Below are positions 1-7,631 of a stretch of DNA of 12,880 bases, one piece after another. This stretch comes from MADRE2 sp964397015. Lineage in GTDB: Bacteria > Desulfobacterota > Desulfobacteria > Desulfobacterales > Desulfobacteraceae. The notes under the pieces are model-generated. The model did not search any database, was not told where the DNA came from, and saw nothing but the letters and a program-made list of their open reading frames with translations. Positions within the stretch are counted from its first letter, which is position 1, and each line of letters starts with the position of its first letter. The DNA is taken from the NCBI GenBank assembly GCA_964397015.1, contig CAYNHL010000105.1, positions 1-12,880 on the forward strand, read 5' to 3'. The position numbers and the translations under genes were made by a program.

Positions 1-1950
1 CGTCCGGATTGTCTGAGCATGATCGGTGTGGCACGTGAGATCTCCGCTTTTCCTGAGGTCGAAGCGGGCCTTGTTCTCCCGGATTATTCATTACCGGCTC
101 AATTAATCGACCAGAATACCATTATCCAGGACCTGGCCAGGGTTGATATTGTGGACCCCGGTCTTTGTCCACGGTATGCCGCCGGCATGCTGCTTGATGT
201 CAAGGTGGGGCCCTCCCCGTTATGGTTGAAGCAGAAGCTCGAATCCGTCGGCATGACGCCGGTCAACAATGTGGTGGATGTCACCAATTTTGTGATGCTG
301 GAAACCGGACAGCCCCTGCATGCATTTGATTATGACCAGCTGGCCGAAAACCGGATCGAAGTGCGCCCGGCCGGTTCAGGCATAAAGTTTACCACCCTTG
401 ACAGTAAAACGCATCAACTGGATCCGGAAATGCTCATGATTTGTGACGGTGAGCGGCCGGTTGCAATTGCAGGTGTTATGGGAGGTGAAAATTCTGAAAT
501 TTCAGACACCACGACCCGGGTACTGATCGAAAGTGCTTATTTCAATCCTGTTTCCATCAGGAGAACCGCCAAAAAAACCGGTATTGCCACCGACGCTTCC
601 CACCGTTTTGAAAGGGGAATCGATCCGGAAGGCACGGTCAATGCCATGACAAGGGCCATGGCCCTGATTGCCGAAACATGTGATGCCACCATTGTCAACG
701 GGATTATTGACGAGTATCCAAAGCCTCATCAGACTGTCGAAATTGACCTGGATACCACGGCTTTGAATGTACGTCTGGGAACCGGTCTGACATCTGCCGA
801 GATACGGCAGATACTGGAGTCTGTTGAATTCAGGGTTGCCGCCGGATCATCAAAAGAGATGCTGCATGTCACGGTGCCTTCTTTCAGGGTGGATGTCCTC
901 AGGCCCGAGGACCTGTCGGAAGAAGTGGCCCGGCTCTGGGGATACAACCGGATTTCTACCACCTATCCTCCGGTTCCGGCAAGGGGGAGACCGCTCGATC
1001 CCCTTGTCCGTTTCAGGGCAAAACTCAAACAGATCATGACGGGATTCGGATTGACGGAAGCCGTCAACTACAGTTTTATTGCAGCAGAATCCTGCGACCG
1101 TCTCCTTTTGTCACCAGGTGATGAAAGGCGTGACGTCCAGACAATTTTGAATCCGATATCCGAGGATATGTCCGTATTGCGGACAAGCCTTTTACCCGGT
1201 CTTCTGGAAAATGCCAGGCGGAATATTGCCAATCAGAGCGACACGTTGAAACTGTTCGAAACCGGCAAGGTGTTCAGGGCACGGGGAACCACTTTGCAGC
1301 CGGAGGAAAAAGAAATGCTTTCCGGTCTGCTGACCGGTTTAAGACAGCTGAAAACATGGCATTCCGAAAAAGCTGTCTTTGATTTTTTCGATCTCAAGGG
1401 CATCTGTGAAGGGGTTGCGGCCAGGCTTAAAATTGAGGGCATATCCTGGATACATGCCGGTAAGGATTTATGTCCCTATTTTGAAGCAGGCCATGGAGCA
1501 TGTATGGTCAAAGAGGGTGTCATGATCGGCACCCTGGGCAAAATAAATGCGGCAGTATTGAAAAATTATGCAATCAAGCAGGACTGCTGGATGTTCGATA
1601 TTGATGTTGACATTCTCCGGCAGCTTGCGCCAGGGGCCTTGACCTCACAGGCTTTGCCCAGGTTTCCGTCAATTTCACAGGATATCACCATGATTGTGGA
1701 CAGGAAGCTGGCAGTCGGACAGATTCTGGAAATGCTTGAAAAGATTGCGAATTCAGAAAAACTGGTAACGCATTTTTCCTTGTTTGACGTATATGAGGGC
1801 ACGCCTTTGCCGGATGGGAAAAAGTCTCTTTCCTTCCGGATCGTATACCGTTCAGATACAGCAACACTGAAGGAAAAAAAGATCAAGGGACTGCACGCCC
1901 GAATTTCAGAAAAACTGGTCGCGGCCTTTGATGCAGGGTTGCCGCAATAA
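1..1950 (+). CDS. pheT: Phenylalanyl-tRNA synthetase beta subunit (5' end outside window)
   Basis: PheT pairs with PheS as an (alpha-beta)2 enzyme that charges tRNA-Phe in the cytoplasm; the beta subunit carries tRNA-binding and editing domains. The frame is open from base 1 (reads RPDCLS then MIGVAREI), so the gene begins upstream and the ATG at 19 is internal. 649 residues are visible. Numbering from base 1, the B3/B4 editing region has VNNVVDVTN (88-96) and GQPLHAFD (103-110), then HRFERGIDP (201-209). The B5 domain has D298, D304, E307 and E308, the spacing of the family's Mg-binding residues. A ferredoxin-fold anticodon-binding domain starts near 554 (PRFPSISQD) and runs to the end. By the B5 spacing, about 155 residues (B1 and most of the EMAP-like domain) lie outside the window, giving the usual length of about 800. 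No clear terminator follows the stop. Confidence 0.97.
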   Translation, partial: RPDCLSMIGVAREISAFPEVEAGLVLPDYSLPAQLIDQNTIIQDLARVDIVDPGLCPRYAAGMLLDVKVGPSPLWLKQKLESVGMTPVNNVVDVTNFVMLETGQPLHAFDYDQLAENRIEVRPAGSGIKFTTLDSKTHQLDPEMLMICDGERPVAIAGVMGGENSEISDTTTRVLIESAYFNPVSIRRTAKKTGIATDASHRFERGIDPEGTVNAMTRAMALIAETCDATIVNGIIDEYPKPHQTVEIDLDTTALNVRLGTGLTSAEIRQILESVEFRVAAGSSKEMLHVTVPSFRVDVLRPEDLSEEVARLWGYNRISTTYPPVPARGRPLDPLVRFRAKLKQIMTGFGLTEAVNYSFIAAESCDRLLLSPGDERRDVQTILNPISEDMSVLRTSLLPGLLENARRNIANQSDTLKLFETGKVFRARGTTLQPEEKEMLSGLLTGLRQLKTWHSEKAVFDFFDLKGICEGVAARLKIEGISWIHAGKDLCPYFEAGHGACMVKEGVMIGTLGKINAAVLKNYAIKQDCWMFDIDVDILRQLAPGALTSQALPRFPSISQDITMIVDRKLAVGQILEMLEKIANSEKLVTHFSLFDVYEGTPLPDGKKSLSFRIVYRSDTATLKEKKIKGLHARISEKLVAAFDAGLPQ

Positions 1951-2007
1951 AGGTTTTTCGGGCCTGAAAGCGTATACCATGGCAGCAGCCGGCATCAAAA
2001 CTATTGT

Positions 2008-2036
2008 TTGACAATAATTTTCTATATTGATATAGT
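2008..2036 (+). promoter_or_regulatory. Sigma-70 promoter for tRNA-Gly and probably the rimP operon
   Basis: A perfect -35 box TTGACA (2008-2013) and a -10 box TATAGT (2031-2036, 5 of 6 consensus) are separated by exactly 17 bases of AT-rich spacer. Transcription would start near 2043, about five bases before the mature tRNA 5' end. It is the best promoter match in the window, as expected for a stable RNA gene. It could also feed rimP-nusA-infB if transcripts pass the terminator at 2255-2275; that part is inference. Confidence 0.85.
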
Positions 2037-2047
2037 GTTGGATTAAT

Positions 2048-2123
2048 GCGGGCATAACTCAGTTGGTAGAGTGCAAGCTTCCCAAGCTTGATGTCGCGAG
2101 TTCGAGCCTCGTTGCCCGCTCCA
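2048..2123 (+). tRNA. tRNA-Gly (anticodon CCC), CCA encoded
   Basis: A full cloverleaf can be drawn. The acceptor stem GCGGGCA (2048-2054) pairs perfectly with TGCCCGC (2113-2119). The D stem ACTC/GAGT (2057-2060/2069-2072) encloses AGTTGGTA. The anticodon stem CAAGC/GCTTG (2074-2078/2086-2090) encloses TTCCCAA, with anticodon CCC at 2081-2083. The variable loop has five bases. The T stem GCGAG/CTCGT (2096-2100/2108-2112, one G-T pair) encloses TTCGAGC. The discriminator is T2120, the usual U73 of bacterial tRNA-Gly, followed by encoded CCA (2121-2123). It reads GGG codons. It sits between its own promoter and the rimP operon. Confidence 0.97.
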
Positions 2124-2157
2124 CAGCTTTTGAGGGGCAGGCGGTTGATTTTGTTCC

Positions 2158-2191
2158 ATTGATTGGAGTCTGGGATTGATTGGAGTCTGGG
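2158..2191 (+). repeat. Perfect 17-bp tandem duplication in the rimP leader
   Basis: The unit ATTGATTGGAGTCTGGG occurs at 2158-2174 and again, with no mismatch and no spacer, at 2175-2191. It lies in non-coding sequence between tRNA-Gly and the terminator. No function is apparent. A recent slippage duplication is the simplest explanation; a doubled protein- or RNA-binding site is possible. Confidence 0.9.
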
Positions 2192-2254
2192 TATGATCTG
2201 AGACAGATGTGGTTGCGCCAGTGTGGGAACAGTTGAGATGAGTTGTATTGCGGG

Positions 2255-2275
2255 AACGGGCGTTTGCCCGTTTTT
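2255..2275 (+). terminator. Rho-independent terminator between tRNA-Gly and rimP
   Basis: A 7-bp perfect stem AACGGGC (2255-2261) / GCCCGTT (2266-2272) with a GTTT loop runs directly into a T tract (2271-2275) and then GTGTTT. It would end the tRNA-Gly transcript about 50 bases before rimP. Because I see no convincing separate promoter between it and rimP, partial read-through or antitermination may set expression of rimP-nusA-infB. The termination call is firm; the attenuation role is inference. Confidence 0.8.
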
Positions 2276-2324
2276 GTGTTTATATATGGTTGTAATTTAA
2301 GTGATATTTTAGTAAAGACGCGCT

Positions 2325-2807
2325 ATGGAAAGAGGAGTGAAAAAAGATGACAGATCCCGGAGGCTGGCCGGGGATGTTCGGAAAATAGCAGAGCCGTTGT
2401 GTTTTTCCGAAAATATTGAACTGGTCCATTTGGTGTGCGTGGCCGGCAGGCCGGAAACCTTGATCAGGGTTTACCTTGACAAGCCCGGAGGAATAACCAT
2501 CGATGATTGTGCGCATATCAGCCGGCAGCTGGGGGATTTGATCGATATCGAAATTGACCACTTAGGTCCCTATCGGCTCGAAGTGTCAAGCCCGGGCGTA
2601 AACCGTCCCTTGACAAAACATGCGGATTTTGTCCGGTTCTGTGGTGAACGGGTCAAGATCGAAATTGATGAACCGATTGAAAATCAGAAAAAATTCACCG
2701 GCATCCTGGAATCGGTAACCGATGACTCCATTGTGGTTGCATGTGACGGGAAACAGGTGAGAATTCAAAGTAAACAGATCTGCAAAGCAAAACTTGCCGG
2801 TCAGTAA
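2325..2807 (+). CDS. rimP: Ribosome maturation factor RimP
   Basis: RimP (DUF150/YhbC family) binds the 30S subunit and helps late maturation of the 16S 3' domain with S19 and S12. The 160-residue product has the usual length. It shows the conserved core: LIRVYLDKPGGITIDDC (about 47-63), then SRQL, then LEVSSPGVNRPL (about 86-97), which is the family signature, followed by the small C-terminal beta domain. The ATG at 2325 has only a weak ribosome site (TAAAG upstream). An in-frame GTG at 2337 sits directly against AGGAG, too close to use it, so ATG 2325 is preferred. nusA follows after 18 bases, and rimP-nusA linkage is typical. It opens the run of transcription and translation genes. Confidence 0.95.
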   Translation: MERGVKKDDRSRRLAGDVRKIAEPLCFSENIELVHLVCVAGRPETLIRVYLDKPGGITIDDCAHISRQLGDLIDIEIDHLGPYRLEVSSPGVNRPLTKHADFVRFCGERVKIEIDEPIENQKKFTGILESVTDDSIVVACDGKQVRIQSKQICKAKLAGQ

Positions 2808-2825
2808 TTTGGAGAATGTTGATCA

Positions 2826-4202
2826 ATGTTAATTTCAGACATTAAAAGGGTAATTGATCAGGTAAGCCGTGAAAAAGGTATAGACGCCGAGGTTCTTGTT
2901 GCAACCCTAAAAGAAGCCATTGTTTCCGCCGCCAGGAAAAAACTGGGTCCCAGGGCCGATATAGAGGTCCATTATGATGAAAAAACCGGCGAGGTCGAAG
3001 TGTTTCATTTCAAGGAAGTTGTGGAGACACTGGAAAACCCGGACAATGAACTGCTGCTGGAGGACGGGTATAGATACGATCCCGAGTGTGAAATCGGGGA
3101 TAGTCTTGGTATCCGGGTTGATACAGAAGAATTCGGACGGATTGCCGCCCAGTCTGCCAAACAGGTGATCATCCAGAAAATGCGGGAAGCTGAAAGAAAT
3201 GCAATTTATGAAAATTTCATTCACCGCAAAGGTAAAATCATAAACGGGATTGTGCAGCGCTTTGACCGCGGCAGCATCATTGTCAATCTTGGCCAGGCCG
3301 AAGCGGTTCTCAGGCCTAAAGACCAGATGCCGCGAGAGAACTACAAACGCGGTGACCGCATAAGGGCATATGTTCTGGATGTACTCGAAGAATCCAAGGG
3401 GGCACAGATCATCTTGTCCAGAACCCACCCCGATTTTTTGATGGAATTGTTCAAAACCGAGGTTCCCGAGGTGTCCGAAGGTATTGTAACCATCAGGGGG
3501 GCCGCCAGGGTGCCGGGTATCCGTTCCAAAGTTGCGGTATCTTCTTCTGATTCAGATGTGGACCCGGTTGGGGCCTGTGTGGGGATGAAGGGCAACAGGG
3601 TTCAGAATATCGTGCAGGAACTGAGGGGTGAAAAAATCGATATTGTCCAGTGGAATCCGGATGTGGCCAGGTTTGTATGTAATGCCTTGTCACCCGCGGA
3701 AATTTCAAGGGTGATCATTGACGAAGACAACCAGAGCATGGAGGTCATTGTCAACGACGAGTATCTTTCCATAGCCATTGGTAAGGGCGGTCAGAATGTT
3801 TCCCTTGCCTGTGAACTGACAGGATGGCATCTTGAAGTAACCAGTGAAGAGGAATACAGCCGTGAAGTCAAGCAGGGATATGATGCCCTGATGCGGTTGT
3901 CGGGCGTTGGACTGCCCATGGCCGAGGTTTTGTTTAAAAACGGATATGCTTCTCTTGTCGATATTTCCGAAGCCAGGGAAGAAGACATGGTAGCAGTTAC
4001 TGAACTGCCTTTGGAAAAAGTCAGTCAGATGATTTTAGAGGCCCAGGCTATTTTAAAGGCAGATGAAGACCTGGAGGAAGAACCTGAGGAAGAACCTGAG
4101 AATGATGAACCCGAAGATGCCCAGGTAAAAGAAGATATCCAGGAAGATAACTCTTCACAACCGGAAGACCAGTCTTCAGAAGATGAAGAAGAAATCCCCT
4201 GA
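2826..4202 (+). CDS. nusA: Transcription termination/antitermination factor NusA
   Basis: NusA binds RNA polymerase and nascent RNA and modulates pausing, intrinsic termination and antitermination. The 458 residues are laid out as an N-terminal polymerase-binding domain (about 1-125), an S1 domain starting near GKIINGIVQRFDRGS (about 136), KH1 with GMKG (about 252) and KH2 with IGKGG (about 318). A single helix-hairpin-helix module follows, with SGVGLPMAEVLFKNGYASL (about 358-376). The last roughly 45 residues are an acidic Glu/Asp tail. E. coli NusA has two acidic-repeat modules, so this protein is shorter at the C terminus. The start is supported by GGAG at 2811-2814. It lies between rimP and infB in the classic order. 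Confidence 0.97.
   Translation: MLISDIKRVIDQVSREKGIDAEVLVATLKEAIVSAARKKLGPRADIEVHYDEKTGEVEVFHFKEVVETLENPDNELLLEDGYRYDPECEIGDSLGIRVDTEEFGRIAAQSAKQVIIQKMREAERNAIYENFIHRKGKIINGIVQRFDRGSIIVNLGQAEAVLRPKDQMPRENYKRGDRIRAYVLDVLEESKGAQIILSRTHPDFLMELFKTEVPEVSEGIVTIRGAARVPGIRSKVAVSSSDSDVDPVGACVGMKGNRVQNIVQELRGEKIDIVQWNPDVARFVCNALSPAEISRVIIDEDNQSMEVIVNDEYLSIAIGKGGQNVSLACELTGWHLEVTSEEEYSREVKQGYDALMRLSGVGLPMAEVLFKNGYASLVDISEAREEDMVAVTELPLEKVSQMILEAQAILKADEDLEEEPEEEPENDEPEDAQVKEDIQEDNSSQPEDQSSEDEEEIP
4074..4097 (+). repeat. 12-bp tandem repeat in the nusA acidic tail
   Basis: GAGGAAGAACCT is present twice in tandem (4074-4085, 4086-4097) and encodes a repeated EEEP unit in the low-complexity acidic tail of NusA. 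It is in frame and probably arose by slippage. It is a length-variable spot rather than a functional element. Confidence 0.8.
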
Positions 4203-4281
4203 TGTCGTTGGCCACCGTTTGTTAAGGCAATGATGTCATTGGATACAGGAAAAAATAAAGAGGATTATTTGGGGGCAGCAC

Positions 4282-7257
4282 ATGGCGAAAGTCAGGGTAT
4301 ATGAGTTGGCGAAAGAATTGAATATGACAAACAAGGCACTCTTGAGTAAAATGGGAGAACTGGCGATCGAAGTCAAAAGCCATATGAGTTCTCTTGATGA
4401 CGGCACGGTAAGAAAAATCAAGCGCCAGTTGTTCGGAAAATCCCAAAAAGAGTTTGATGATGTCAAGGTAAAGCCCTCTGTCATCAGGCGCAGAAAAGCC
4501 ACGCAGGCAACCTCTTTTGAAGAAGATGATGACGGTGATTCGGCTCAAGAGGCCGCCGCTGAACAGGGACAAGATGCCCCCCTCCCTGATGCAGCGGCTG
4601 TTCCCGGTGCGGAAAAAGACGACTCTGAAAGCCTTGAACAGGAATCCGGACCTTTGGAAACACAAAAAGAGAGTGATACGCCGCAGGACAAGGTTCAAAA
4701 AGAGGAGAAGCGCCCAAAATCCAAAACAAAAAAGCCTTCCAGAAAGAAATTTGAATCAGCCAAGATTGTCAAGCCGGTTGTGGAGAAGGAGACACAAGAA
4801 GAGTCTCCGGCCACAAAACCAGATGAAGCGACCATGCCCGAGTCCGCCGGGATCCAGGACACCAAGGCTTTTGAACATCCGCCCGAACCCGAGGTTGAAC
4901 AAGATATGCCTGCAAAAGAAGAGCCGGTAGTTTCAAAAGAGGCAAAGGAAGATTCAGCTGATCAAATTGATAAAGCTGAAAAGGGTCTAATCCAGGACAC
5001 CGGAGAAGACAAGCCTTCGCCTGATGCTGCCGCAGCAGAAAAGAAAGCGCGGAAAAAGAAAAAGAAGAAAAAAACCGAACCGGCAAAAATAGTCAAGCCG
5101 GCAGACAGTCTTATCCTTGATAACCTGAGAAAAACCCGGGCACAAGATATGCGCACTGCTGATTCACCGGATGCCAGGGAGCAGGAGGCCGGTGAGAAAA
5201 AATCTGAATCAAAGGGTGGCAAGCCGGGTCGGAAGGTAGGGGCCCGTGCGTTGGATCAACCCATGGAGGCCTTGATACCCCCACAGGATGACAGCGACCG
5301 GACCAAGCGTAAAAAAGATCGTAAAAAGGATGATTTGCCGGGAGATGCAGCCGGCCGGAAGAAACAGAGGAAAAAGAAATCTGTCGTGGAAAAGGAAGAC
5401 CTTTACGGCGGCTCCAGGGGACGGAAGAAAAGAGGGAAAAAAGACGTCAAATCAGGGAAATCCAAGTTTCAGAAAACCCAGATCACGACACCCAAGGCCA
5501 TCAAGCGCCGCATCAAGGTCGATGATGCCATAGAATTGTCCGAACTGGCCAAGCGAATGGGAATCAAGGCCAATGAAATGATTACCAAGTTGATGGGAAT
5601 GGGTGTCATGGCAACCGTGAACCAGACCATTGATTTTGAGACCGCGCAACTTGTAGCGGCTGAATTTGATTTTGAAGTTGAAAGAGCCAGTTTCGAGGAA
5701 GAGAACCTGCTCAAGACAGCTGTCGAGGAAGAAGACGATGTCGCCCTGGTGCACTGTGCTCCCATTGTCACTATCATGGGTCATGTGGATCATGGGAAGA
5801 CATCTTTGCTGGATGTTATCCGTAAATCAAAGATAACAGCAGATGAAGCCGGCGGCATTACCCAGCATATCGGGGCATACAACGTGGAAACACAGAGCGG
5901 CCGGATTACTTTCCTGGACACACCCGGGCACGAAGCCTTTACCGCCATGCGTTCCCGGGGGGCCAAAATAACTGATATAGTTGTGCTCGTGGTAGCGGCG
6001 GATGACGGTGTCATGCCACAAACCATAGAAGCCATAAACCATTCCAAGGCTGCCGGTGTTCCGGTGGTTGTGGCCATAAACAAGATGGACAAGGCCGGTG
6101 CAGACCCGGAACGGATCATGCGCGAACTGGCCGAGTTTGACCTGCTTTCCGAGGAATGGGGAGGGGACGTTATTTTTGTCAAGGTTTCGGCCAAGGAAAA
6201 AACCGGAATAGATGAGCTGATGGAAATGATCCTGCTGCAGTCTGAAGTTCTTGAACTCAAAGCCAATCCGGACCGGAAAGCCCTTGGGTATGTAGTGGAA
6301 TCCCGCCTGGATACAGGCCGTGGCGCCGTGGCTACGGTACTGGTCAAACAGGGTACCCTGAAAGACAACGAACCCATTGTATGCGGCATGCATCACGGTA
6401 AAATCAGGGCCATGATCGATGATACCGGTCAGCGGATTTATGAGGCAGGACCCAGTACCCCGGTTGAAATCGTGGGGCTCAATGGCCTGCCGGATGCCGG
6501 TGATGAATTCATCGCAGTGTCATCGGACAAGGACGCCAAGCAGATCAGCGATCACAGGCAGCAGAAACAGCGGGCAAAGGAGCTGGCCAAAAAGAGCAGG
6601 GCCAACCTGGAAAAGATGTTCGAAAACCTTGGATCAGAGGAAATCAAAGAGCTCAAGCTTATTGTCAAGGCCGATGTCCATGGCTCCATAGAGGCTTTGA
6701 ACGATTCACTCAAAAAACTGGCAAAGGACGAAGTGGATATCAAGATTATCCACTCGGCGGCCGGTACCATCAATGAATCAGATATTTCCCTTGCCGCAGT
6801 ATCGGATGCAATCATCATCGGATTCAACGTGCGGCCCACACCCCAGGTCAGAAAATTGGCCAGGGATGAAAACGTGGACATGCGGTTCTACAATATTATC
6901 TATGACGTGATCAACGATATTCAGGCTGCAATGGACGGATTGATGCCCTCCACGTTCCACGAGAATATCATCGGCCGTGCAGAGGTCAGGGAAACTTTCG
7001 TGGTTCCGAAGATTGGTACTATTGCAGGTTCATTTGTCCTTGATGGCAAGGTGACGCGGGGCAAGAAGGTCCGGCTTCTCAGGGACGGTATTATCAAGTG
7101 CGACACCCAGCTGTCTTCGTTGAAGCGGTTCAAGGACGATGTAAAAGTGGTTGACCAGGGTTATGAATGTGGTATCGGGCTTGAAAAATTCAATGATATC
7201 AAGGTCAATGACATTATTGAGTGCTATGAAGTCGAAGAACGAAAGTATGGGGAATAA
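4282..7257 (+). CDS. infB: Translation initiation factor IF-2
   Basis: IF-2 is the GTPase that places fMet-tRNA on the 30S subunit and promotes subunit joining. The 991-residue protein starts with an IF2_N module (about 1-52). A long Lys/Glu-rich linker follows (about 60-410), then a second IF2_N module (about 415-465, LSELAKRMGIKANEMI). The GTPase domain has G1 GHVDHGKT (500-507), G2 GGITQHIG (524-531), G3 DTPGHE (546-551), G4 NKMD (600-603) and G5 SAK (636-638). Domains II and III and the fMet-tRNA-binding C-terminal domain follow. The linker holds AKIVKP twice (160-165, 268-273) and a run of seven lysines (258-264). The start has GGGGG (4271-4275) six bases upstream. At 991 residues it is longer than E. 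coli IF-2 (890), the excess being linker. Confidence 0.98.
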   Translation: MAKVRVYELAKELNMTNKALLSKMGELAIEVKSHMSSLDDGTVRKIKRQLFGKSQKEFDDVKVKPSVIRRRKATQATSFEEDDDGDSAQEAAAEQGQDAPLPDAAAVPGAEKDDSESLEQESGPLETQKESDTPQDKVQKEEKRPKSKTKKPSRKKFESAKIVKPVVEKETQEESPATKPDEATMPESAGIQDTKAFEHPPEPEVEQDMPAKEEPVVSKEAKEDSADQIDKAEKGLIQDTGEDKPSPDAAAAEKKARKKKKKKKTEPAKIVKPADSLILDNLRKTRAQDMRTADSPDAREQEAGEKKSESKGGKPGRKVGARALDQPMEALIPPQDDSDRTKRKKDRKKDDLPGDAAGRKKQRKKKSVVEKEDLYGGSRGRKKRGKKDVKSGKSKFQKTQITTPKAIKRRIKVDDAIELSELAKRMGIKANEMITKLMGMGVMATVNQTIDFETAQLVAAEFDFEVERASFEEENLLKTAVEEEDDVALVHCAPIVTIMGHVDHGKTSLLDVIRKSKITADEAGGITQHIGAYNVETQSGRITFLDTPGHEAFTAMRSRGAKITDIVVLVVAADDGVMPQTIEAINHSKAAGVPVVVAINKMDKAGADPERIMRELAEFDLLSEEWGGDVIFVKVSAKEKTGIDELMEMILLQSEVLELKANPDRKALGYVVESRLDTGRGAVATVLVKQGTLKDNEPIVCGMHHGKIRAMIDDTGQRIYEAGPSTPVEIVGLNGLPDAGDEFIAVSSDKDAKQISDHRQQKQRAKELAKKSRANLEKMFENLGSEEIKELKLIVKADVHGSIEALNDSLKKLAKDEVDIKIIHSAAGTINESDISLAAVSDAIIIGFNVRPTPQVRKLARDENVDMRFYNIIYDVINDIQAAMDGLMPSTFHENIIGRAEVRETFVVPKIGTIAGSFVLDGKVTRGKKVRLLRDGIIKCDTQLSSLKRFKDDVKVVDQGYECGIGLEKFNDIKVNDIIECYEVEERKYGE

Positions 7258-7268
7258 AAAGGGGATAG

Positions 7269-7625
7269 ATGAAACCGTATCCAAGATCCGAAAGGATTGG
7301 TATAAAAATCCAGTCTGCCATTTCCGAACTCATGAACAGGAAACTGGATGACCCCAGGCTGGAAATGGCCACCATCAGCAGGGTTAAAATGTCCCGGGAC
7401 CTCAGGGTCGCGTATGTGTATATCGCATTGTTCGGTGATCAGGAAAAAATTCAGCTGGCTCTTGACGGGTTCAAGAGGTCCAGGGGATTTATCAAAAAAT
7501 CCATTGCCCCGGTGCTCGGACTCAAATATATGCCGGATCTCAAATTTGTCAGGGATGATTTTTTTGATAAAAGTGCGAAACTGGATTCAATTATCCAGGA
7601 AGCGGTCCGTGATATCGACGGCTGA
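7269..7625 (+). CDS. rbfA: 30S ribosome-binding factor RbfA
   Basis: RbfA is a small KH-fold protein that binds the 30S subunit near helix 1 of 16S rRNA and is needed for late assembly and cold growth. The 118-residue product has the usual length. It begins with the conserved RSERIGIKIQSAISELM helix (about 6-22) and carries DPRLEMATISRVKMSRDLR followed by AYVYIALFG (about 28-55), which matches the family core. It ends with an acidic helix (LDSIIQEAV). AAAAGGGG (7257-7264) precedes the ATG. It begins 11 bases after infB and stops 6 bases before truB, so it is surely co-transcribed. Confidence 0.96.
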   Translation: MKPYPRSERIGIKIQSAISELMNRKLDDPRLEMATISRVKMSRDLRVAYVYIALFGDQEKIQLALDGFKRSRGFIKKSIAPVLGLKYMPDLKFVRDDFFDKSAKLDSIIQEAVRDIDG

Positions 7626-7631
7626 GATTCA

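Noticed and set aside
2048..2330. tRNA-Gly as an integration site for a mobile element
   Set aside because: No second copy of the tRNA 3' end, no integrase gene, and uninterrupted housekeeping genes follow.
2337..2339. GTG as an alternative rimP start
   Set aside because: The AGGAG motif directly abuts it, leaving no spacer for the ribosome.
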